Notes: a model not told the origin generated them from the letters alone. Positions 1 through 11,036 are shown, counted from the first letter of the stretch. The stretch is DNA of 64,000 nt from Trypanosoma brucei gambiense DAL972 (GCF_000210295.1 NC_026741.1:1240001-1304000), one strand, 5' to 3'. Translations and numbers: made by a program.

Positions 1-2550
1 TAGGGTGTTTCGGAGTGCTTATCACACTCGATATGGTAGATAGGCAATTTCTCGCCACACGGAACAAAAATGTCCAGAATGTACAGTGTGCAGGCCGACG
101 GTGCCAGGCGACGCACGGCACGCTGCGGGATTCGTTGTTTTGCAAGACCCTATTCTCCGGGGCAACAGAATGGGTGAGCGCGAAACCGAATAAGATCCCT
201 GGACTCAGGGATAGTTTTTTTACCGGTATTATGGCCCTCAAACCGTTGGGCTCGGAAAAGGCAGAACGGAGAGATACGCAGCAAAGGTGGGAGCTGGGGG
301 TTTGATGACGATTGTTTCAAAGACGCTTTATAGAGTACCGGTAGAGAAAAAAAGGGTACCACCCGCATGGCGTGCGCACTGGGGACTCACTGCACCTTCG
401 GGGTGCAGGATAAAAGATTAACGATACGAAGGCCTAAAACCCTTGAACCTCGGTTTTCAGTAAAAACAAAAACACAATTATCGCTTCTTTATCAGTTGCG
501 GTAGCTCTTCCCATGTTATTTTCCAATTATTTTTATTATTATTATTTTTAATTTTTGCTGATTTGACCCCTCTAAGGGTGCAAAAGGTTACTCCAACCCT
601 CTGGATATACCTACGAGGACAAATCTCTTCGGCGCTGAAAAGGCCGCCGGCATTTCACTGAGCTCTTTAGGCACTAAGGGTTGGGTTTGGCTCAAAATCT
701 CTGCATAAAATTAAGGGAGGATAGAAAACCCTCGTTGGGGCAGGTTGGAACGATGCTTTGCTGGGTCTGAGTCTCTTTTTTTCGCCCCAGCACAATACTG
801 TGCCATTCTTTTGACCCACAGCAGGGACCACAACGCCGGTAGCATCCCAGTTTCACGAGAAAAGCACGTGGAGCCAGCTTGCTATCCATCTGGAAAGTGT
901 GTACTTTTTTGAAACACGGCGAAGGAACTGGTGCTGCCTTGGAAAAGGCGCTTCACATGCAGCCGCTTAGGTAAATTTCTATTCCGTTTCTGGGGGAAGC
1001 GGTTTATGTGCAATCACAGGCTTCGTAAAACAACCTCTTACAGAGTAAATAGGTGAAAGTACATCCTGCTATCTAAAAAACTATTTTTCTTTTTTTTTTT
1101 GATAGCTGATTGTGTATAATTACAAAGAAACGTAAACGTATTTACATACCTGCGGGTGTGGACCCACCCTCCTCTAGTGGAAAGGATGAAGTGGGTGTGA
1201 GGTTTTACGCCTTAAAACAGGTAGAAAACAGAAAGTGTTGGCCCACTTCCGATTTCCGATGTTATGTCCTTTTAATTGATAACATCGTCCTCTCACCACC
1301 GCAGTCCAAGTGCTTTGAGGAGAACCGTGAAACCTCCACGTCTTAGCAGAGCTGTTATTCCAGTGCGGCCGTGCGGCTCGTTTCACCCCTCACACTTGGA
1401 GGCTCGGGGTGTCCAGACCCAGGGGCAGGTGACTTCTCACGCTAAGGTGCTAGTCGGCTCCCGGTCCCCCTTCGCACCAGGCTGTGTTCGTGTGGTAGGT
1501 CTCCAGTCGGTCCAGCTTTCCCTAGAATGCTGTTTTGAGTGCATTTCGCAGCCACGTAAAACTACTGCCTTGTTCCATTCCATTGCTATCCTGCCCGGGG
1601 AATTTGTGAAGCCGGTAGCGCTATCGGGGTGATGCTTCTGGCGGTGCCGGTCTACCGCATGCCGGCCCTGTGATTCTCATAAAGCTCACCGCGCATAATA
1701 GGTTCCACTAGAAGATTGTTTTGGGGCCGGGATTGTCACTGCCTCCACGCCTACTTCCCCACTTATCATCCCTGTGGCACTGCCTTCAGTCCATCATCGC
1801 CCCCCCGACGGGCTGTTGCTTTTTTTTTTTTCCTTTGCCGATGGAGTGAACGGGGAACCACCTTCGATCTAGAGAATAGCTTTGCTAGAGAACGGTTTTC
1901 GCCTTATGGTGCTGAAAGCTGTGGTGGGAGGTGTGTGTGTGCATGTGTAACTACGTTGCTGACCCTCGCGAGCGGCGCCGGGCATACTCTGCTCTGCCCC
2001 AATTCGCCGGTCCGGCCTCCGAGGAGTGCCCTTTGGTGAGGACTGGAGTGACTAGACGTGACCACGGCTGGGGTTGAGTCCCTTCCACGAGACAATGATG
2101 GTTCGTGGCGCTTGGTATCGTTAATTTTTACCAGGTTGTACGCGTTGAGTGGATCTGCGTAAGCTTTGAGCCGTGGAGCGGTCCGTTGCCCCTCCCATTG
2201 GTAAAGCGGCTGTCGTTGACCACGTGATGCCCCTTTTGGCACTAGGTATATCGTGTGCCGGCGGGTGGTGTTTATGATTTCACTTGCGGTAGTTTGCGGG
2301 TCTCACACTGATGGTGTCTTGGGGGCGTGTGAGAAATCGCGTTACGGCGTACTGCTGCCTGATCTGGCAACCTTTTTGTGTTTGACGCTGAGGGGAAGTG
2401 TGCCTATATTTTTCTAAACATGAGAGAGGCTTGTTTGCTTCCTTTTTCCCAACTGTTGCGGCGCATGTTTTATTCGGGCTATGCTTGTTTAATGAATTCT
2501 TGTCCGCTTTCCGTCTGGGTTTACCCATCGTGCTTTAGATATTTAAAGCG
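1..2550. other. Long spacer without a supportable gene
   Basis: No reading frame here looks like a real gene. The open frames are short, mostly begin at non-ATG codons and have no recognisable domains or kinetoplastid-like composition. The + strand is T-rich with several short poly-T runs (near 1090 and 1811), as expected for kinetoplastid UTR and intergenic DNA. A more GC-rich patch at about 1340-1640 stands out in composition but shows no conserved motif. I looked for tRNA A and B boxes on both strands and found no convincing pair. The left part may be the 3' UTR of a gene outside the window. Confidence 0.5.
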
Positions 2551-2859
2551 ATGACGTTTAAATTCTTTTACAATGTGCCGAAGCAGGTGCACTTTTTTAG
2601 AGGCGGGTCGCGCGGACCTCGCCGGGCAGAGGTGTTCAATCGCCTAACGCGTCAGCAGTTTCGACGGAGGTTGATGAGCGGAACCGCTGTTTCTAATGCC
2701 AAGAGCTGGGATGCACTGGACCGAAAGAGAATGCAGCGAGACTCCGTTGTTGAGCATCGTCGGCTTAACGTTGCCCGCATGCCAGCGGCGGTGATAAGGC
2801 AGAAACTAAAAAGGGGACCACCCCACAAAGGCGATGATAAGTATTTACTTCGACCTTAG
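2551..2859 (+). CDS. Small basic conserved-type hypothetical protein (102 aa)
   Basis: This 102-residue reading frame starts at an ATG, is on the same strand as all other genes and has an ordinary coding composition. The protein is very basic, with Arg/Lys spread along its length (RRAEVF, RRRLMS, RKRMQR, RRLNVAR) and a Gly-Pro-Lys tail (KRGPPHKGDD). It has no membrane segment or Cys motif. I do not recognise the family. Size and charge would suit a small mitochondrial or ribosome-associated protein, but that is inference. The upstream and downstream spacers are long (2.5 kb and 1.5 kb), so this is an isolated short gene; being short, it could also be a chance frame. Confidence 0.55.
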   Translation: MTFKFFYNVPKQVHFFRGGSRGPRRAEVFNRLTRQQFRRRLMSGTAVSNAKSWDALDRKRMQRDSVVEHRRLNVARMPAAVIRQKLKRGPPHKGDDKYLLRP

Positions 2860-4382
2860 CCATCGGGCTGCCATTTGTTGACGCGATCAACTCGTTATTC
2901 GGCTGACTGGATACATGCGGACGCTGTATGTTTTGGCTAACTACATTATTCCTTTTCTCTTTCCACGCACTTTGCTTACTATCTGTTCGGGTGGTTTCCT
3001 CGTTGGCATCTTACACGGAGGTTGATCTGGAAAGTAAATTTGTTGGACGTCTCCGGGAGATATGTACAATGCGGCTTTAGTGGAATGTAAGCGTGTTTAG
3101 TTTTTATCGTGATGGACAAATGCATTTTTTTGTCTTGAATTATTGGGTGTGGTTGTGAACCATATGATGATTGTTGTTTTTCTCTAAACATTACTCTTGT
3201 GATGCAGGGATGTTGTGCATTGTCGGCTAACTGCCATTGTTTCCTTTACAAGGGTTATTTCAAATCGTTGGTGTTTATTGCAAAGGTCGTTACGGCCGGG
3301 GTGGAGGTTAATGGAGCTTCTCTTTCAGCTTAATAACCAAAAAAAGAGGAGTATGCGTCACCTTTTTTGCTGCGTCATTAACACATCTTGTAGGAAATGT
3401 AGGGAATGACGTTATTATGTAGTTTGACGGAATATTGTGAGGTTAACGCCATTTGACCAGGACAACCATTTTTGCTTTCTTGTTCACTTGCCTATTCTTT
3501 TCAAAGGGTTGCATGAAGGATGTATATTTAGATCTGTTTTTATTTATGTTACGAGACTCCACCCCATTATAGAGTTTACGGGTCTTTCAAAGTAGCAAGA
3601 TGCCGATATAAAGACATTGGCATTGTGACGCACAAGAGCGTCGTTGGTCTTAGTTTCGAGCGGGGTCTTTATGTTTTATGATTTGTTGACCGTGTGAGCA
3701 ACTACTTGTTTCTCACAATTGTAACGACTTAATTGTCATTACTATTTTGTCGGGTGCTTTGCTCGATTGCCCACACATATTTTGTATCTGGTGATCACCA
3801 AGAAATGGCAAAACGAATCAAAAATTCCGTATTTGGTTGTGTAAACTAATTTGCTGTCGAAGAAAGTATACACCGTAGATGAAACCTTCTCTATCTCTCC
3901 CTTAAATACACCGTACCGTACATTTTTTTTTTAGATTTAGCTTGTGGACATATTTGGCTGAACATATGTGTTGAGTATGATGCAGCGTTGGAGATCCGAT
4001 TTCTTCACTGATTTTGTTTGTGAAGGTTTCCGTCCATTTATTCTTACATGCAACATCGCGGAAGAGTGATTAAGTTTTTTCATTGTATCTTTAACTTTCA
4101 TTTCTATTTTGGTTAAAAAATGAATAGATGAGTTGCGGTGGCGATGTGACAGAGGGACGATTGTGTTTTTTTATTTCTTATGTTGCTTTTTAAAAATTTT
4201 TTGCCGCGATGTCAGTGTACACATATTAAAATTCATATTAGTTTTGTTTGAGCACGACTTTATATTTTACTGAGTGGACTACTTGGATGGTTGGTTGTTT
4301 CTTCACTGTTGTGGCCAACGACTTTTTATATCTTTCACTCACTCTGCACTGGGTTGTGGATTTACATTTTTAGACACAGTTA
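2860..4382. other. T-rich spacer, no gene seen
   Basis: About 1.5 kb of T-rich sequence with only very short frames. It probably contains the 3' UTR of the small upstream gene and the 5' splice region of the Timeless-like gene. A polypyrimidine run followed by an AG at 4372-4373, ten bases before the ATG at 4383, is one possible spliced-leader acceptor; others lie upstream. Confidence 0.5.
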
Positions 4383-7300
4383 ATGTCTTCGGAGGCGGTA
4401 AAAAGACATATATTGGCTGCGATTCATACCCTGAATATTCCCTTGGACCTAGCACCAAGTTCGACCAAGGTGGATGAGGTTTGTTCTGCAGCGAAACTGC
4501 TTCGTAATCGCGTTCTTCGAGAAATCGCACGTGTTGAAAAGTCAATAGAAATGTTAAAGCAGAGGCAGTACGGTGACGCTGATGAGAGCGAGATGGACGA
4601 AGAGGCTATATCTGAAAATGTGGGGAGCTCGATAGATACACATAATCTTACCAGGTACGATTTTATGTTTATAAGCGAAATGATGGTTATGGAAAATCTT
4701 GTTGTTCCGTTATTACTTGCTCACGGGATGAACTTTGCGACTTCGCTTTTGCCGCAACTGCTAAAGCTTCTCGCAGTAATGCTTCTACCTATTATACCGT
4801 GTTCTCATGAGGTACCACGTCAGCTAGATTATGTTCGTCGTCTAATCGAACGGTGTGGAACAGATGACTTTTTCTGGCTCTTGATTCAGTGTATTGTTCC
4901 GGTCACGGAGAAGCGCTCCAAAGGTGAAGCCCGAAAAGAAGACTCTATTCTTCTTGAAATTGTGCTAAAGATGATTGCTCTGTTTTTTACTGGTCCAAGA
5001 GAAAGTGTTGCGCAAGTTATCGGTTCCTTTGGCCGAAACCATGGGATCGAGCTGTTTCTTGTGGTACTGAATCAGAATTATGCTCGGTATGAACATAGAA
5101 ATAACAAAGATGGCAATGATGTAGCGGTCGATCCCATATCTCCCTCAGCCGGTACGAGTAATACAGAACGCTCTGGCGTGATTGTTCTTGATGGTGACAC
5201 AGATGAGGAAGATGCGGTGGATTTGTCTGGGGAAAGCAACTCTGGGGAGGAATCAAGCGATACGGGATCCACTAATTCTGAGAGGTTTGGTCGAGTTTCA
5301 AACCACCTTAACGTTGATGATCAATACAGCGCGCGGATTGTCGAAATACTTGAAAGTGATGACCAGTTATGGAAGTGGAACACCCACATCATTACCGCGA
5401 TGTCTGCAATACTTCGCTGTGCGCAATCGGCTGAACTTGCGAAACTAATATTTACCTCGAAATTCCGTCAGGGGTCATCCCAGCAGTTAGCTTCTCTGGC
5501 AGAAAATTCCAAGCGGTTTCGGGAATTTACGTCTGAGTCGAAGAAATGGAGACATGTTGCAAGAAGCAGGAATGGTGCCGTGAGTTCCAATGGTTTGCTT
5601 GTGCGGGGTACATCTTCACGTCTGCAGGGAGAGGGAGGTGTGATTGGATACACGTCAACACTTCTAGGTTATCGAACAAAAGATCCTATTGAAAAGGTCC
5701 GTGAAATTGACTCAAAAAAAAGAGGCCGTTATGTAAAAGGAACGTCTGACGATGCTTCCATCATATGTAACCTTTCTCTACCGACGAAAATTCAGTTGGC
5801 AGAACAATGTCTCTCGTTTATATGCTATGGATTTGAACCCTTAAGCATTATGGTTTGGGATCGTCTGGCTAAATTGATTGCCTCCTTTAGAGACGCTGTG
5901 TGTGAACGGAAAGAGTTCATAGCGGGACACAAATCGTCTGGGGAGGATGTTGAACTTCCGTCAGAGTTTGAGAAAAGTGTATACGAGTCGATGCAACAAG
6001 TTCTAAATTACCTGGAAATGTGTACCTCATTACTACGTTACACCAGGGAAGCTGTTCGTTTGAAAAAAGAGGGAATCGATGATGAGCCTTCTCAGTTTTT
6101 TAATCAGCAGTGGAAGTGCATTTCAAGTGTAATAACTCTTGAGCACATATTTAGCGGCTTTGAGCTGCTGCGTGTACTTTTAATGTCTCCAGATTTGAGG
6201 CGGCGGTTCGGCGTATGGACTGTGGCGAACTATCTTGCCGAACTTTTTATGACTCTGAACCACCTGGTGGACGGCGACATCCTGGAGGACCCTCATGTGA
6301 TTGGCGCCGCGCATGCTTTAGTCTCTTCAGTACTTTACAAGGAGGAATATGTCCAGTTGGTGTTCGATACCATATCGAAGACGTCAACCAAGCCCATTTC
6401 TCCATACCGTGCCAGTGTGCTAGTATTACTGCTTTACTCCGTGTTGCGACTTATGGAGAAATGTAGTTTCGGCGGCCGTTTGTTATTTCCACGAAGGAAG
6501 AAGAAAGCGAGCAAATTCGTTGTTCATGAGACGGAGGACAATGTAGGCATATGTCTTAATGAAGCAGATATGCCAATTGTTGAGTGTGACCCTCATGTTT
6601 CGTCCGAAGCAGTTAAAGATCGGCCAATCGCTAATGGAGAGATAACCGACCCATCAACTATTTCGTCATTGCAAATATCTTCAAATGTTATTTCGATGAA
6701 TGGAGTGCCTGAGAGCAGCGGCGGAGTTGAGGAGTTATGCGGCGGAGACCGATCCGTTGCAGGTGAAAGTTGGGTTAACTCGACTCACAATGGCGAAAGG
6801 GAAGTGAACATGCGTCAATACTTCAAGCGCCTTTCCACCGGACAAAATGTTTCTGTATTACTTTCGTCACTTTGTCACTGGAGAGCGAACGATTCGGATG
6901 TAAACGAGGGGTTGGAATTTTTGATTCGCTCCTTTATGGCCGAAGGTTGTGTTACCACATTGTTTAGTGCATCCTTCCTTATTACCATGAGGGATATTTT
7001 GACCAATGGTAGCGAAACACACCGTGGGTTGTATGAGGCATGTGACGAAGTTATTTATTTGTTTTTTAATCCCCCTTCTGCCAAGTTTTTTGACGAACGG
7101 AAGGAAATCGAGTTCGCGTCTTCTTCTGGTATTTTACAGGGATCTGAATCATTTCTGGGATTTGAGGTGTCGTTGCGATGTGCCCGATCATTATTCTGCT
7201 TTAGTTCGACAGAGTACATGATTTTAGAGGAAAAGGGGTTTCCTGACTTCAGAGATTCCACTGTTATTCCCTTAGCGAGTGAGGGCACAGTGGTCAACGG

Positions 7301-7469
7301 CTCAGGGAAAGAAAGTGGCGAACTCGGTGTTTTCAGCACAAAGAAACCTCGGGACAAACGAGAGTCGTTGTCAAGACAAAAGGGAGGAAAACGAAGGAAA
7401 TTCGACGATGAAAACGTGGATGTTTCCATAGATGAACAAGCCGATATTGCTGTCGGTCTAGAAGTTTAA
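4383..7469 (+). CDS. Timeless/Tof1/Swi1-like replication-fork protection protein
   Basis: A 1028-residue protein. Residues about 100-235 resemble the N-terminal TIMELESS helical-repeat domain: a hydrophobic repeat (PQLLKLLAVMLLPIIPC), a segment equivalent to the family's 'DDFFW' helix, then ILLEIVLKMIALFFTGPRE, which matches the conserved 'LIERILLLIRNILHVP' helix in position and pattern. An acidic Ser-rich linker (about 265-300) follows, then a basic segment near 388-405 (KWRHVARSRNGAVSSNGLLV) that corresponds to the family's 'SRHSRFGGT' motif. The tail is basic with a KKPRDKRE / GGKRRKF nuclear-signal-like region. Family members sit at the replication fork with Tipin/Csm3 and couple polymerase to helicase; that role here is inferred. 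The match is from pattern memory and divergence is high. The start is the first ATG of the open frame. Confidence 0.6.
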   Translation: MSSEAVKRHILAAIHTLNIPLDLAPSSTKVDEVCSAAKLLRNRVLREIARVEKSIEMLKQRQYGDADESEMDEEAISENVGSSIDTHNLTRYDFMFISEMMVMENLVVPLLLAHGMNFATSLLPQLLKLLAVMLLPIIPCSHEVPRQLDYVRRLIERCGTDDFFWLLIQCIVPVTEKRSKGEARKEDSILLEIVLKMIALFFTGPRESVAQVIGSFGRNHGIELFLVVLNQNYARYEHRNNKDGNDVAVDPISPSAGTSNTERSGVIVLDGDTDEEDAVDLSGESNSGEESSDTGSTNSERFGRVSNHLNVDDQYSARIVEILESDDQLWKWNTHIITAMSAILRCAQSAELAKLIFTSKFRQGSSQQLASLAENSKRFREFTSESKKWRHVARSRNGAVSSNGLLVRGTSSRLQGEGGVIGYTSTLLGYRTKDPIEKVREIDSKKRGRYVKGTSDDASIICNLSLPTKIQLAEQCLSFICYGFEPLSIMVWDRLAKLIASFRDAVCERKEFIAGHKSSGEDVELPSEFEKSVYESMQQVLNYLEMCTSLLRYTREAVRLKKEGIDDEPSQFFNQQWKCISSVITLEHIFSGFELLRVLLMSPDLRRRFGVWTVANYLAELFMTLNHLVDGDILEDPHVIGAAHALVSSVLYKEEYVQLVFDTISKTSTKPISPYRASVLVLLLYSVLRLMEKCSFGGRLLFPRRKKKASKFVVHETEDNVGICLNEADMPIVECDPHVSSEAVKDRPIANGEITDPSTISSLQISSNVISMNGVPESSGGVEELCGGDRSVAGESWVNSTHNGEREVNMRQYFKRLSTGQNVSVLLSSLCHWRANDSDVNEGLEFLIRSFMAEGCVTTLFSASFLITMRDILTNGSETHRGLYEACDEVIYLFFNPPSAKFFDERKEIEFASSSGILQGSESFLGFEVSLRCARSLFCFSSTEYMILEEKGFPDFRDSTVIPLASEGTVVNGSGKESGELGVFSTKKPRDKRESLSRQKGGKRRKFDDENVDVSIDEQADIAVGLEV

Positions 7470-7495
7470 TAGAATTACAATGAACCAGTGGTATA

Positions 7496-7527
7496 AACCC
7501 TAATAAAAATGACGTAGTGTTAGGGTT
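7496..7527. repeat. Inverted repeat of a telomere-type octamer
   Basis: AACCCTAA at 7496-7503 is followed 16 bases later by TTAGGGTT at 7520-7527, a perfect 8-bp inverted repeat of the trypanosome telomere motif. It lies 27 bases after the stop codon of the Timeless-like gene, so in RNA it could form a small hairpin in that 3' UTR. Confidence 0.6.
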
Positions 7528-7715
7528 ACGTACGGATGTGAATGCTGGTCGTTAGGTTGAAGGATTCCTCATTTCCTTTGTCAAATGGTGCCTATAACAC
7601 CTTCTATTTTTTACTTTTGTTATTTCCCTTTGTAGTTGTAGGAATTTTGACGTTCTTCAATCAACGCGTTTCTTCGACTTTCCTCCCCAAGTGAACACGA
7701 TTGCTCGTATTGAAA

Positions 7716-8060
7716 ATGCCCGCCAGACCCAATGAAGAACAGTATACTCCGGAGATGTTGCAGCTTCGCGTGAAGCAAGGACTCCAAAAGCGCAAGAAGT
7801 GCGCTCTTTGTCTGCATGTGTTTCATGTCAACGAACTGCCTGGAGCTATCACTCACAAATCTATACTGGAACTTCGGAAAAAATGGGGGTTAGACGTAAG
7901 GCGCGGTGACCGCATGCCTCCCCCCTCGCAGTTGTACAAAAGAGAGGAGTTGTGCGTCTTTTGCATGCAGTTCTTCGGTACGAGTGGTAGCACACAATCT
8001 CAGCAACAACTTCTGGCTTCCACACGTGGAGGAATGCCGGCTCGTTTAACCCTCCGTTAG
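7716..8060 (+). CDS. Small Cys-rich hypothetical protein (114 aa), probable zinc-binding
   Basis: The frame is open a little further upstream, but the first ATG is at 7716 (MPARPNEEQ), giving 114 residues. It contains two CxxC pairs about 50 residues apart: KKCALCLHVF near residues 32-41 and ELCVFCMQFFG near 86-96. There is a FHVNEL stretch between them and a Trp-containing basic segment (RKKWGLDVRRG). Two CxxC pairs suggest a single structural zinc site. The tail is Gln/Ser-rich and probably disordered. I do not recognise the family. The CxFCxQFF pattern recalls small conserved proteins of ciliated eukaryotes, but I cannot name one with confidence. Confidence 0.65.
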   Translation: MPARPNEEQYTPEMLQLRVKQGLQKRKKCALCLHVFHVNELPGAITHKSILELRKKWGLDVRRGDRMPPPSQLYKREELCVFCMQFFGTSGSTQSQQQLLASTRGGMPARLTLR

Positions 8061-9085
8061 AGATGAAAGGGATACCCAATCTTTTTGCGTTTCTTCCTTT
8101 TTTGTAGCTCAACCAACAGCATATATAGTATGTACAAATATTTGCTTGTGGGATGACTTGGATCCCTTCTACACGGGCGTGTATCGTGTCTATGTATCTA
8201 CCTTCCCCCCTTTTGCTCTACTTAACTTTGACATGTCAATGTTACATTCCCTTCTACTCTTTTTGTTCCTGGTGGTGGCCTTGGTGCTCATAGACCCAAA
8301 GGACAACTTCAAAATGACTTCAGGCCGGAGGATACCACGGAAATTGCCACCTTATGGATCTGATGGTCAGTTGTGGCGGACGAGTTGGTGAGAATGCATT
8401 TCGTTTGTGGTGCGACATTGTTTTTATGAGAGTTGTTCGGAACTTCCTGTAGGCGCGAGTGTGCCTGCATGTGGCGTTGCGAAGCGTAAGATGTGAAGAT
8501 ACAACCACGTAGCGTGAGCTGCGAGTGGTTTGACGTTCTGGGTATCAGTTGTTGGTAAGTGGACATGGGGGGGGGCATTCCTTCCCTAGCTCCCCATCAG
8601 CGTCCGTCCGGGGACGTTGGCCGTTAGTTTATACAAGCCGCAAAGTTGGTGCCTTTGCCATGTTTCCCTCGGTCATGTGGACAGTGTGTGAGTTGGCTGT
8701 TAGTTGGCAATAGGGTTGACATCGGTTGATATGCAGATGCTACGGAAGGTGCCGAACGTCCTTTGAAACCCTGAGTTTTTGCGTTATACACGAAACTCCC
8801 TTGTTGGGCGCTCTTTTCTTTTTTGCTTTCTTACGACCTTGCTGGCTTCGACTGGCGTTTGGCGGGAGGGGATGGGCACCTTCTGTTCGGGCATATACCG
8901 GGTAATATCAGGCTTTTCCGCAGAACAAAAAAAACTCTGGGGCGATGTTGAAAGATTTTTGTAAGTGTCATGTTAATTGGCTTCACTATACCTTTACTCT
9001 TGTTGTGTTGTTTCCCTTCCTTGCCACCAACATTCGCACGAATGGAAAAAATTAAGTGGAAAAATCTGTGCTCAGAGGTTGAGCA
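8061..9085. other. Spacer without a gene
   Basis: About 1 kb. One 81-codon frame at 8146-8391 encodes a hydrophobic stretch but lies in T-rich sequence and has no homology signature. A G run at 8568-8575 and several T runs are the only visible features. Confidence 0.5.
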
Positions 9086-10651
9086 ATGTTCCAACTGACT
9101 TTGCGCCACCATAGCAAACGCACGCCCGGTTATGTGTTTTGGCGGCAGAGTACTCTGGTTGAACTTGAACATGCTAGGCGGAATTATCTGTTGTCAGAGC
9201 GGCCCCTTCCAATCGCTGACGTTGCGCGTCGGATGGTGCGTGTGAAGTCACGATATCTGGACACGAAAGACTTCAACGAGAAGAGCCTACTGCGGGGCGA
9301 GTACAAGTACTTTTCGGGGAAATCTTGTGACATCCGGCATGCACGACCCGAAGACCTGGTTGCTTATGTTGAATGTGGCTCTTTCTTCGGTTTTTGGGAC
9401 GCGGCTCAAATGAATCGCATCCTTCAAGAGCTGTTGCTGAAGCTTGATGAGCTGGGTGCTGCGGAACTCTTTCACCTCTTTACTTCGCTTCCATCACTGC
9501 GAAAGCAGACGGGCGAGTTGCATTTCTGCGTGGCCCGCCGTCTTGTCGATGAAATATCGAATCTCACAGTAGATGAGTGTATCCACGTTTGTGCGGCATG
9601 CGATCAGGCAACGCCGCGCGAGCTTGTGCGGGGCTTGGTCCAAATGATTGGACCGATGGTTTCTAACCGTGCACTTAGCGCAGCGCAGTGTGTTGAGATA
9701 ATGGACACACTTGGCGCTTGTTGCCTTCCGGGGGAGAACCGTGAGTTTGATCTGTTTTTTAAGGATACAAAAGAAGTTGTGGTTTTGGGGATGACTACTT
9801 TGAGCGTGATGGACATCGCTGTTGCCTGCACCTCAATGAGGCTCCTTGGTATTTTGGATGCCATCACAGAGAAGGAGGCAGTTCGTTTGTTTACGTCTCG
9901 CTTGAATGAGACATGTGCGAGTTCGATGGCTATGATGTTCTCGGCTGTTGGGAGCGATTTTATCTTCTGCCAAGCTGTTGGGGAGAGAGTCGTTTACCTA
10001 GCCACAGATTTCACACCAAGCGAAATGCTTAGCATTTTTGCAGTGTACTTGACCAACATCGTTTCACTCTGCCCGGCGTCTAGTGGAGGAGTCGCCATCG
10101 GTGACAGTGCATGTGAGATGCCGCAGGAGGAGTGGACCGCGGGTCGCGGTGTTGGCGAGCGACATTTTGCTCATCAGCGTCGAAATGACCTCCTCAATGT
10201 GATTAGGGAGTTGATGGACCAGACATTGTCGTTACTCGAGTCGGCTTCAACCTACGTGTCACCAGTTTCTCAGCTCCAGTTCGTGGCGGTGTTCCACCGT
10301 GCTGTTGAAAATCTCTGTGGTGATGTGGAGCAGCTTTTGAATTTTCTTCCTTCTCTGAACCGTTGCATGCAGCTGCTTTCCGCAAAACTGATTGCATCCC
10401 TCACGCAGTACACATATTCTGAACTGATTGTGCTGCTGCAAATGTGCAATCCACTAGGCAGACTGCTGACAAACGCCGCGGTTGGAGCAGTCGTACATGA
10501 ACTCCTCCGGCGGGAGGTCGGTGCTTCTGGGGGCGAAGCCATGTCAATCTACGCAACTCTTCGGCAGCTCACGGGGTTGCGAGCCGAGTATCGTGTCCGA
10601 ATTGAAAGGGACCTCCTGCCAAGGTTGCTTGCCCGGTGCTCGCACACTTAA
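9086..10651 (+). CDS. Conserved-type hypothetical protein, probable helical repeat, possibly mitochondrial
   Basis: A 521-residue protein starting at an ATG. The N-terminus (MFQLTLRHHSKRTPGYVF) is basic and hydroxylated without acidic residues, like a mitochondrial presequence. From about residue 85 it is mainly amphipathic helices of 30-40 residues, with recurring 'L..L..L...GA.EL..LF..L' and 'MSIYATLRQL' patterns. This recalls the helical repeats of FASTK/OPR-type RNA-binding organelle proteins, which are abundant in kinetoplastid mitochondria. I see no RAP-type C-terminal domain and no catalytic motif, so this is a fold-level guess only. A less conserved Gly/Glu-rich linker lies near residues 328-355. 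Confidence 0.6.
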   Translation: MFQLTLRHHSKRTPGYVFWRQSTLVELEHARRNYLLSERPLPIADVARRMVRVKSRYLDTKDFNEKSLLRGEYKYFSGKSCDIRHARPEDLVAYVECGSFFGFWDAAQMNRILQELLLKLDELGAAELFHLFTSLPSLRKQTGELHFCVARRLVDEISNLTVDECIHVCAACDQATPRELVRGLVQMIGPMVSNRALSAAQCVEIMDTLGACCLPGENREFDLFFKDTKEVVVLGMTTLSVMDIAVACTSMRLLGILDAITEKEAVRLFTSRLNETCASSMAMMFSAVGSDFIFCQAVGERVVYLATDFTPSEMLSIFAVYLTNIVSLCPASSGGVAIGDSACEMPQEEWTAGRGVGERHFAHQRRNDLLNVIRELMDQTLSLLESASTYVSPVSQLQFVAVFHRAVENLCGDVEQLLNFLPSLNRCMQLLSAKLIASLTQYTYSELIVLLQMCNPLGRLLTNAAVGAVVHELLRREVGASGGEAMSIYATLRQLTGLRAEYRVRIERDLLPRLLARCSHT

Positions 10652-11036
10652 TGGAATTCGTGCGTCATGTCGTTGTGCCCTTCGACAGGCGCATACCACT
10701 CGTTTACGTCTAATGGCTGCATACTTGCTAGGCAATGCATGTGTATGCGTGCAAGGAGAACCTCCCTCTCGTTTTGGCGCCTCTGTGCCAATATTACAGT
10801 GTCCTTCTCTCCCCCATCTTGCTCATCGTTTTGCGTATGGTCGCTTGTCGGCGGGTTGCGGTGGCTCAATTTGTCGGTCATGCCACATACTTGTAGGGGA
10901 AGGCCGTTACGTGCCGATACATAAGCGATTTTTTTTTTTTTTTTTTGCGTGGTGAAGTGGTGCAACCCCACTGGGTCACGCGTTGTTTACCCCCGATAGG
11001 GGCTGTCACCTGTGCGTAGGTTAATATATCGTGGGC
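10652..11036. other. Spacer with an 18-T run
   Basis: Contains an uninterrupted run of T at 10929-10946. It may serve as the polypyrimidine tract for trans-splicing of the gene at 11037, with the AG at about 10956-10957 or 11017-11018 as candidate acceptors. No gene is visible. Confidence 0.45.

Noticed and set aside
430..450. GGTTCAA-like sequence on the minus strand, considered as a tRNA B box
   Set aside because: The downstream CC of the B box is missing and no A box or cloverleaf could be placed.
1276..1632. 118-codon frame in the left spacer
   Set aside because: Begins at a non-ATG codon and shows no recognisable domain.
8146..8391. 81-codon frame with a possible membrane helix
   Set aside because: Isolated, T-rich, without further support; the hydrophobic stretch is explained by composition.
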